Of a DNA stretch of 36,802 nt, positions 31,304 through 36,802 are shown piece by piece. This DNA is from Oscillospiraceae bacterium (GTDB lineage Bacteria; Bacillota; Clostridia; Oscillospirales; Oscillospiraceae). Under the pieces are notes generated by a model. The model had not been told where the DNA came from. It saw nothing but the letters and a program-made list of their open reading frames with translations, and ran no database searches. The stretch lies in NCBI GenBank assembly GCA_021442665.1, contig JABUSQ010000158.1, forward strand, positions 1 through 36,802. The letters are read 5' to 3'. The position numbers were made by a program, and so were the translations under genes. How positions within the stretch are numbered: position 1 is the stretch's first letter; each line of letters begins with the position of its first letter.

Positions 31304-31774
31304 TCAGCCCTCGAAGCAGCCCTTGAAGGCCGTCTCTGCGGAGCCTGTGGCGTCCGAACCGAGGATGACGTACATGACGTAGTCGCCCACGACCCAGAGC
31401 TTTGCGTTTTCCAGCTTGGGGAATTCCTCCGGGAGATATTCGTCCATCCAGATATCGTTGCGGTAGCTGAGATATGCCTCCAGCAGAGCCTTGAGAGCCT
31501 CGGCGTCGTCGGTTTTGAACACGCCGAACTCGTCGATGCTGGTGCCTGTATTTGAAATACGCAGGCAGGCCTCGCTGTAGGCGTCGGAGCCAAGCTTCAT
31601 GGTGTTTTCGACATAGGCTGCGGGAATGTCCTGCAGGCCTTCACTGTCAACGGCGGCGAGGACTGCGGACTTCACCGCATCGAAGCCGGGGTCGGCGGCA
31701 CTGTCCTTACCGCAGGCGGCAAAGACGCAGAGCACCATTATAAGTGCCAGTACAAGTGCAATGTTTTTCTTCAT
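31304..31774 (-). CDS. DUF4358-like lipoprotein
   Basis: A 156-residue predicted lipoprotein with signal peptide and lipobox (V-F-A-A-C21). The mature part resembles DUF4358 proteins of Clostridia: E-F-G-V-F-K-T-D-D, A-Y-L-S-Y-R and L-W-V-V-G-D-Y-V-M-Y-V-I segments. The function is unknown. AAGGAGC precedes the ATG, 17 bp after the SGNH-lipoprotein gene with which it shares a transcript from 32632-32660. Confidence 0.8.
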   Translation of the reverse strand: MKKNIALVLALIMVLCVFAACGKDSAADPGFDAVKSAVLAAVDSEGLQDIPAAYVENTMKLGSDAYSEACLRISNTGTSIDEFGVFKTDDAEALKALLEAYLSYRNDIWMDEYLPEEFPKLENAKLWVVGDYVMYVILGSDATGSAETAFKGCFEG

Positions 31775-31791
31775 AGCGGAAGCTCCTTACA

Positions 31792-32583
31792 TCAGAAAAG
31801 GGCATGGGTGCGCAGGTAATTCAGCACACGGTTGAAGCCCTCGGCACAGAGGTGGATGCCGTCACCGTTGCCGAACTGCGGGTCAAGGCAGCCGTCTGCG
31901 GCTCTGAGGACGGAGGCGGAGTCGGCGTAGTGGGTGCCGGTGGCCTCGGCGATGTCCAGTATCCAGATGTTGGCGTTGTTGATCTTGGCGTTGTTGATGC
32001 CGTTGTCCTTCGCCTCGTAGGAGGCCTCCACGGGATAGATGGAGTTGCAGATTATCTTCGTATCGGGGCTTGCAGCCTGAATACGCTGAATGAGGTCGAT
32101 ATACTCACGCTTGAAGGACTCCTCGTCCATCATGGCTACGCCGTTGACGCCGATGGTGAGCACCAGATACTCGGGCTGAGCGTCGGCAACTGCGTCCACG
32201 ATGAGAATCTCCTCACCGGTCTTGGGGTAAACTATGGTGGCGATGCTCTGGTTGAAGAGAGCGAGGGTGCCGCTGGTGGGAGTCCAGACCTGCTCCGTCT
32301 CGGTGCCGCCGCTGAGAACACTGTAGGCCTTGAGACCGTAGGTGGTGCTGTCGCCGATGAAAATCAGCCTGTCGATGTATTCCTGACCTGCGTCATCGGT
32401 GAGGGGCAGCCACACGGGGACCGGGGCGGGAGTCTCCTCGGGAACGGGCTCGGGGTTGCCGCTTTCGGTGGGGACGGGCTCGGAGGTGTTTTCGGGCTCG
32501 GGCTCGGAATTCTTGTCACCGCAGGCGGTGAGCAGACACAGACAGAGCATGAGAGCAAGTATAAGAGCAATATAGCGTTTCAT
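31792..32583 (-). CDS. SGNH/GDSL-type lipoprotein
   Basis: A 263-residue lipoprotein (lipobox L-L-T-A-C21). An acidic Pro/Glu/Ser linker (about 22-65) leads to an SGNH fold: I-F-I-G-D-S-T-T-Y-G (catalytic Ser), L-T-I-G-V-N-G (Asn block) and G-N-G-D-G-I-H-L (Asp and His). It is an extracellular, membrane-tethered esterase, possibly acting on acylated wall glycans. The ATG at 32583 was chosen as it begins the signal peptide; an earlier in-frame ATG would add 34 residues without a ribosome binding site. It has its own promoter and is followed by the DUF4358-like lipoprotein gene. Confidence 0.85.
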   Translation of the reverse strand: MKRYIALILALMLCLCLLTACGDKNSEPEPENTSEPVPTESGNPEPVPEETPAPVPVWLPLTDDAGQEYIDRLIFIGDSTTYGLKAYSVLSGGTETEQVWTPTSGTLALFNQSIATIVYPKTGEEILIVDAVADAQPEYLVLTIGVNGVAMMDEESFKREYIDLIQRIQAASPDTKIICNSIYPVEASYEAKDNGINNAKINNANIWILDIAEATGTHYADSASVLRAADGCLDPQFGNGDGIHLCAEGFNRVLNYLRTHALF

Positions 32584-32631
32584 GAACGTTCTCACTTTCC
32601 TGTATTTTTCATCACTGATGAATGCTAAATA

Positions 32632-32660
32632 ATTATACATCACGGGAAGCGAAAGAACAA
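32632..32660 (-). promoter_or_regulatory. Promoter of the two-lipoprotein operon
   Basis: On the minus strand TTGTTC (32655-32660), 17 bp, consensus TATAAT (32632-32637). Confidence 0.65.
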
Positions 32661-32735
32661 GATATAAATTACAGCCGACTGTCACGAAGGAAAGCAGGGA
32701 GGTAAGGAAGGCCTGCCGCTGCTTTGGCGCCGCCT

Positions 32736-34076
32736 TTATTGCTTTTTCAGCGTCAGGGTGAAGGTGCTGCCCTTGTCCGGGGCGCTTTCAAGGCTCATGC
32801 TGCCGCCGTGGAGCCGGGCGATCTCCGCAACCATGGCGAGCCCGAGACCGCTGCCGCCGTCCCCGGAGCGGGAGGTGTCGGCCTGCCAGAAGCGCTGCCA
32901 GATCTTGTCCCGGTCCTCGGGAGCGATGCCGATGCCGTCGTCGGACACAGACAGACTTATCGCTCCGCCGCTCTCCCGCAGACATACGCCGATGCTGCCG
33001 TTTTCCCTGCCGTATTTGAAGGCGTTCTGCAGAAGATTCTGAAGCAGCCTCGCCATGAGAAAGGCGTTGAGCTCCGCCGTGACGCCGGTCTGAATATCCC
33101 GTGTCAGGCTGATGCCCCGGGCCTCCGCAGGGGCAAAATCGTCACAGACCTCGTTGACCAGAAGGCTCAGATCCTCCGTGACCATCGGGTAAAGCTCCGT
33201 GCCCTGCTGCAGCCTTGTGAGGCTCAGTAGCTGGCTGACCAGCTCCGACATCTTGTCCGCCTGAGCCTCAATAACATCCACGGCGCCGAGGAAATCCTCC
33301 CGTGACGAGGCCTTGCGCCGGGCACGGTCGCAGTAGGCCTTGATGACGGCGATGGGGGTGCGAAGCTCGTGGGAGGCATCGGAGGAAAACTGCCTTTCGG
33401 CGTTAAAGGACCGCTCGAGACGGTCAAACATATCGTCAAAGGTCCTGCCCAGAGCCACCATCTCGCTGCCTCCGGTCTGAAGGTCTATGCGCTTGGTGAG
33501 GTCGTCGCCGTCCTTGATGGAGTTCGCGGTCTTTGTCAGCTCCTCCATGGGGGCAAAGGCACGCTTGGAAATCAGCCAGCCGCCTGCTACGCTGAGTATC
33601 AGCAGAGAGGGGAGAAGGGTGTAGGCCATCACGGAGATGGTGTGCATTATTCCGGAGTCGTCGTTTTCCGGGACTATGCCCCGTATCCATATCTTCGAAA
33701 TGTCGGCTATCTCAAGATAGGCATCGTAGATATAGAAGGTATCGCCGTCCACGGTGACGGTCTGCAGCTCGTACTCGTCAAAGGCTATATCCCCGGGGCC
33801 CAGCTCGTCCACGGTCATGCCCCGGAGCAGGCTGCCCTTTTCATCGTAGAAGGCGCAGTAGACCCCCCGGGTGTAGAAGTCGACATCCTCCCAGTCGATG
33901 GAGCCCCGCTCGAATTCGAAGCTGTCCTCGTTGTGCAGCACCGTCTCAGTGAGACGCTCTATGGCGTCATCCACCACGTCCGCCTCGTTGACCCAGATGA
34001 TGAACGCCATGGTGACGGTGGAGAGTATGAACATGGAAATTGCTATCCATGAGGTGAGCTTCAGCTTTGCGGACAT
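32736..34076 (-). CDS. Two-component sensor histidine kinase
   Basis: A 446-residue membrane sensor. TM1 (about 10-30) and TM2 (about 148-168) flank an extracellular domain of about 115 residues; a HAMP linker follows (about 170-222). The dimerisation/phosphoacceptor helix has H236 in S-S-D-A-S-H-E-L-R-T-P, and the ATPase domain shows the N box (Q-N-L-L-Q-N-A-F-K-Y-G), D-D-G-I-G-I and G-G-S-G-L-G-L-A. This is a classic OmpR-partner kinase. Its gene begins 1 bp after the response regulator stop, so both are co-transcribed from 34783-34811. Signal sensed is unknown. Confidence 0.96.
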   Translation of the reverse strand: MSAKLKLTSWIAISMFILSTVTMAFIIWVNEADVVDDAIERLTETVLHNEDSFEFERGSIDWEDVDFYTRGVYCAFYDEKGSLLRGMTVDELGPGDIAFDEYELQTVTVDGDTFYIYDAYLEIADISKIWIRGIVPENDDSGIMHTISVMAYTLLPSLLILSVAGGWLISKRAFAPMEELTKTANSIKDGDDLTKRIDLQTGGSEMVALGRTFDDMFDRLERSFNAERQFSSDASHELRTPIAVIKAYCDRARRKASSREDFLGAVDVIEAQADKMSELVSQLLSLTRLQQGTELYPMVTEDLSLLVNEVCDDFAPAEARGISLTRDIQTGVTAELNAFLMARLLQNLLQNAFKYGRENGSIGVCLRESGGAISLSVSDDGIGIAPEDRDKIWQRFWQADTSRSGDGGSGLGLAMVAEIARLHGGSMSLESAPDKGSTFTLTLKKQ

Positions 34077-34077
34077 T

Positions 34078-34749
34078 TTACTCCTCCTTCAGCACCCAGC
34101 CCATGCCCCAGACATTGTGGATGAGCTTTTTGTCAAAGCCTGCGTCTATCTTTTTCCGCAGATAGCCGATGTAGACGTTCACCACGTTGGTGCCGCCCTC
34201 GTATTCGTAGTTCCAGATGTTGTTCTCTATCTGCTCTCTTGACAGGGTCACGCCCTGATTGCGTATCATGTACTCCAGCAGGGCGTATTCCTTCCCCGTG
34301 AGCTCTATCTCTCTGTCCGCCCTTGTGACTCTCCGCCTTGAGGTGTCCACGGTGAGGTCAGCGAGTGTGTAGATATTGCTGGCACTGGGAGTGTGCTTGC
34401 GCGCCATGACATGGATGACGGCAAGAAGCTCACGGGATTCGAAGGGCTTCACAAGGTAGTAATCCCCGCCGCCCTCAAGCCCCTTCACTTTGTCGGTGAC
34501 GGTGTCTCTGGAGGTGAGAAACACCACGGGCGTCATATCCCTCCGCTGGCGCAGGAGCTGCAGAAGCTCCATGCCGTCCAGCTTGGGCATCATGATATCC
34601 AGAATTATCACGTCATATTTCGCGCAGGCGAGATAGTCCAGCGCCTCAAGACCGTTAAAGCAGCTGTCCACGCTGTAGCCCTCGTCTTCCATGAGCTCCG
34701 TTATAACACGGTTTAAATATTTTTCATCCTCAACAACAAGAATCCTCAA
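34078..34749 (-). CDS. Response regulator, OmpR/PhoB family
   Basis: A 223-residue regulator. The receiver domain has the acidic pocket E7-D8, phosphoacceptor D51 (I-I-L-D-I-M-M-P) and the conserved Lys in L-V-K-P-F; the C-terminal winged helix (about 128-222) has the N-I-W-N-Y-E ... R-K-K-I-D elements of the OmpR type. The start is TTG at 34749 with a GGGGGG-rich ribosome binding site upstream. It probably controls the divergent surface-protein gene, since tandem 10-bp repeats lie between them (34827-34846). Family members bind such repeats as head-to-tail dimers. Confidence 0.95.
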   Translation of the reverse strand: MRILVVEDEKYLNRVITELMEDEGYSVDSCFNGLEALDYLACAKYDVIILDIMMPKLDGMELLQLLRQRRDMTPVVFLTSRDTVTDKVKGLEGGGDYYLVKPFESRELLAVIHVMARKHTPSASNIYTLADLTVDTSRRRVTRADREIELTGKEYALLEYMIRNQGVTLSREQIENNIWNYEYEGGTNVVNVYIGYLRKKIDAGFDKKLIHNVWGMGWVLKEE

Positions 34750-34782
34750 GCCGATTTCCCCCCGAACAGTTCTTCTATGGGC

Positions 34783-34811
34783 ATTGTAGAGGCATTAAAA
34801 AGCCTTGTCAA
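34783..34811 (-). promoter_or_regulatory. Promoter of the two-component operon
   Basis: On the minus strand perfect TTGACA (34806-34811), 17 bp, TACAAT (34783-34788). Its spacer contains an AGGC/GCCT inverted repeat. Confidence 0.7.
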
Positions 34812-34826
34812 TGGCGACACTCATTC

Positions 34827-34846
34827 TTTTCTAATTTTTTCTAATT
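34827..34846. repeat. Perfect tandem 10-bp direct repeat, probable response-regulator box
   Basis: TTTTCTAATT occurs twice with no gap (34827-34836, 34837-34846). The second copy is part of a palindrome TTCTAATTAGAA (34839-34850). TAGAAT (34846-34851) could be the -10 box of the surface-protein promoter, with a poor -35, a layout typical of activator-dependent promoters. Confidence 0.6.
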
Positions 34847-34887
34847 AGAATATCGTAGAAGAAATATATCTCGGGGAGCGGTTTCTT

Positions 34888-36802
34888 ATGAAAAACACAG
34901 GAAAAAGAATGATAAGCCTTCTGCTGTGCGCGGTCATGCTGTGGGGGCTTTGCGCATTTATGCCCTCCGCCTCGGCTGCGGGCTATACCGCCGACGGCAC
35001 CGTGCGTCAGCTTGCGGGAGGCGATACCGACGCCGCAGAGGGCGAGTGCTACCGCATATCCACGGATGACGAGCTGCTCGACCTTGCGGAGTATGTCGCC
35101 GCAGGCAGGAATACTCTGGGCGTGACCTTCTATCTGAGCCGCGACATCGCCATGGGCAGAGAGTCCTGGGACGGCATCGGCACGGATATGAATGCCTTTC
35201 AGGGAGTTTTCGACGGCTGCGGCTATGCCGTGACAGACCTTATAAGCTATCTGTTCAAAAAGGTGGGCACCGAGGGCGTTGTGAAGAATCTCGGCGTAAA
35301 CGGTGTCAGTCAGGGCGTGAACGCCGCAGGCATCGTCTCGGAGCTTCAGGGCAGCGTAATAAACTGCTGGAGCGCGGTGAATGTCACGGGAACCGAACGC
35401 TGCGGAGGCATAGCCGCCGTATGCGCGGGAGGCAGGATAGCAAACTGCGCCGTCTACGGCAGGGTGAAGGGCAGCGGCATAGCGGGAGCTGTGGCAGGAG
35501 AGACGGTCTTCGGCACTATCATGGACTGCTACTATCTCTACTACAGCGCAGACAGGGGCGTGGGTCTTGAGGGAGAGGGCAGCAGCTCGGACATCCTTCG
35601 CTTCGCCACCAGTCCCACAGTGTGTCCCACGGAGGAGGAGAAGACCGTGGGCAGCGTTACCAGCTCCGACCTTACGGAGCTGCTGACCGCATGGGTTGCC
35701 CGAAGCGGTGACGAGAGCCTGAGGAAATGGGCCTTTGACACCTCGGAGGAGAGCACGGGTCGGACGGGAGGCCGCTTCCCCATGCTCATCTATCCGGGCT
35801 TTGTGGCGGAAGCCTCCGTATATCCCGACAGCGTTCCCATGGAGACGCTGTACGAGTCTCAGGCGGATGCACAGCCGGGGGTGTGCTACAGCATCGGCGA
35901 CATGAGAGAGCTTACCCTCCTGGCGGACTTCGTAAACGAGGGGCACAACACCGAGGGAGCCACCTTCTTCCTGACGGCGGATATGAGCGTAATCGTGGAC
36001 GGCTCCTTTTACAAGGGTGAGAGCTGGGTTCCGATAGGGACAAGCTCCGCCAACAGCTTCCGAGGGGTGTTCGACGGACAGGGCTTCATCATCGCCGAGT
36101 TCGTGATAAAGGACTGCGACACCCCCGCAGGACTGTTCGGCTATGTAAACAGCGAAAACGCAGTGATTAAAAACGTGGGCATCGGCAGCGGAAGCCTTGC
36201 CGCCAACGCCTACGCCGGTGGCATCGTGGGCAGCCTCAATGCCGGCAGGGTTATAAACTGCTTCGTGCATATGGACGTGACGGGCGACAAGGCCGCCGGT
36301 GGCATCGCGGGCTATGCCGACAGAGGCGAGATAATAAACTGTGTTTACTACAACACCGCCTCGGATAATCACAAATACGGCGCCATCGTGGGTCAGACCA
36401 CGGCGAATTCCTCCGTGCAGTACTGCTATTACAGCACCGACAACACCGCAGTATCCGGCACTCCCGATAAGGGCACCTACGGCGTCAGCATCAGCTTCAG
36501 CGGCGGAGACGAATACACCCTCACACGGTCAGTGAACGTCAACGGCGTCAAGACTCTGAAGCTTTGCAACGCCCTGAACTACTGGATAGACACCATGGGC
36601 AAGGGTCAGAACCTGCGCTACTGGAAGCACGACGGCACGCCGGAATCCATTGCCCGGGCAAGGGGAGATTACCCCATACACATATACTACGCAGATGCCA
36701 CGGCAGTGGAGTATATAAAGGAGACGGAGGAGGAGCTGAACCGTACGGACAATCCCTACAGGGTGTTCTATAAGGAGACCTCCACCATGACGGAGCTCTA
36801 CG
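34888..36802 (+). CDS. Large GLUG-like repeat surface protein, 3' end beyond window
   Basis: At least 638 residues, open to the window end. A signal peptide (about 1-36, basic start, Leu-rich core, A-S-A-A site) is followed by two homologous units of about 200 residues, beginning near residues 54 and 332. Each begins CYxI/CYSI, contains W-x-x-I-G-T ... F-x-G-V-F-D-G, and then short Gly/Asn/Cys-rich repeats of the GLUG type (GGIAAVxxGGRIxNC, GGIVGSLNAGRVINC). Such repeats fold as a beta-helix and occur in adhesins and extracellular enzymes. GGGGAG precedes the ATG. It is divergent from a two-component system that may control it. The catalytic or anchoring part, if any, lies outside the window. 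Confidence 0.88.
   Translation, partial: MKNTGKRMISLLLCAVMLWGLCAFMPSASAAGYTADGTVRQLAGGDTDAAEGECYRISTDDELLDLAEYVAAGRNTLGVTFYLSRDIAMGRESWDGIGTDMNAFQGVFDGCGYAVTDLISYLFKKVGTEGVVKNLGVNGVSQGVNAAGIVSELQGSVINCWSAVNVTGTERCGGIAAVCAGGRIANCAVYGRVKGSGIAGAVAGETVFGTIMDCYYLYYSADRGVGLEGEGSSSDILRFATSPTVCPTEEEKTVGSVTSSDLTELLTAWVARSGDESLRKWAFDTSEESTGRTGGRFPMLIYPGFVAEASVYPDSVPMETLYESQADAQPGVCYSIGDMRELTLLADFVNEGHNTEGATFFLTADMSVIVDGSFYKGESWVPIGTSSANSFRGVFDGQGFIIAEFVIKDCDTPAGLFGYVNSENAVIKNVGIGSGSLAANAYAGGIVGSLNAGRVINCFVHMDVTGDKAAGGIAGYADRGEIINCVYYNTASDNHKYGAIVGQTTANSSVQYCYYSTDNTAVSGTPDKGTYGVSISFSGGDEYTLTRSVNVNGVKTLKLCNALNYWIDTMGKGQNLRYWKHDGTPESIARARGDYPIHIYYADATAVEYIKETEEELNRTDNPYRVFYKETSTMTELY

Noticed and set aside
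34831-36372. A 513-residue minus-strand frame opposite the surface-protein gene
   Set aside because: The plus frame has a signal peptide, ribosome binding site and repeats; the minus product shows Ala/His-rich shadow composition.

Overview
The window looks like a chromosomal segment of an anaerobic, Gram-positive-type member of the Clostridia, plausibly a gut Oscillospiraceae/Ruminococcaceae-like lineage. This is inferred from a clostridial 2[4Fe-4S] ferredoxin, AGGAGG-type ribosome binding sites, sigma-A-like promoters, lipoproteins with classic lipoboxes, a type III pantothenate kinase, a Dlt-like acylation operon and frequent TTG/GTG starts. Base composition is GC-rich for a Clostridium. 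No rRNA, tRNA, insertion sequence, phage gene or CRISPR array was found. I count 37 protein genes, most with readable promoters and terminators.

1-5800: a coiled-coil protein, a ferredoxin and a small membrane protein precede a five-gene corrinoid methyl-transfer operon: a UroD-family methyltransferase, a 42-residue unknown protein, a corrinoid protein, a homocysteine S-methyltransferase and a [2Fe-2S]/ASKHA corrinoid reactivase. The predicted flow is methyl donor to Co(I) corrinoid to homocysteine, giving methionine without a folate module. The donor is unknown.

5800-10430: a long non-coding leader, a GntR/FCD regulator, a YkvI-like transporter and two tandem ketopantoate-reductase-family paralogues. 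The paralogues are set apart from the transporter by a hairpin and from each other by a promoter.

10430-12890: an unusual PlsC-type acyltransferase with a zinc ribbon, an SCP2-like protein and a DUF805 membrane protein.

12900-19970 (minus strand): a six-gene operon of an Ig-like/transglutaminase surface protein, DltA-like adenylation enzyme, acyl carrier protein, MBOAT acyltransferase, SGNH-like protein with Cys at the usual Ser position, and a lipoprotein. It probably acylates (perhaps aminoacylates) a surface polymer.

20000-24500: an operon of an Asp/Glu-racemase-family protein, a BtuF-like binding lipoprotein and a radical SAM/SPASM protein; a possible small RNA; a GreA-like factor and a second DUF805 protein; and a ribbon-helix-helix protein directly ahead of clpB.

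24500-31300: ClpB, a GH13 glucosidase, an SGNH esterase, CoaX and an MBL-fold hydrolase. The glucosidase and esterase promoters appear to share one palindromic -35 box.

31300-36802: two lipoproteins (DUF4358 and SGNH-type) and a response regulator/histidine kinase pair divergent from a large GLUG-like surface protein that runs off the window. Two perfect tandem 10-bp repeats lie between the last two and are a good candidate binding site for the regulator.
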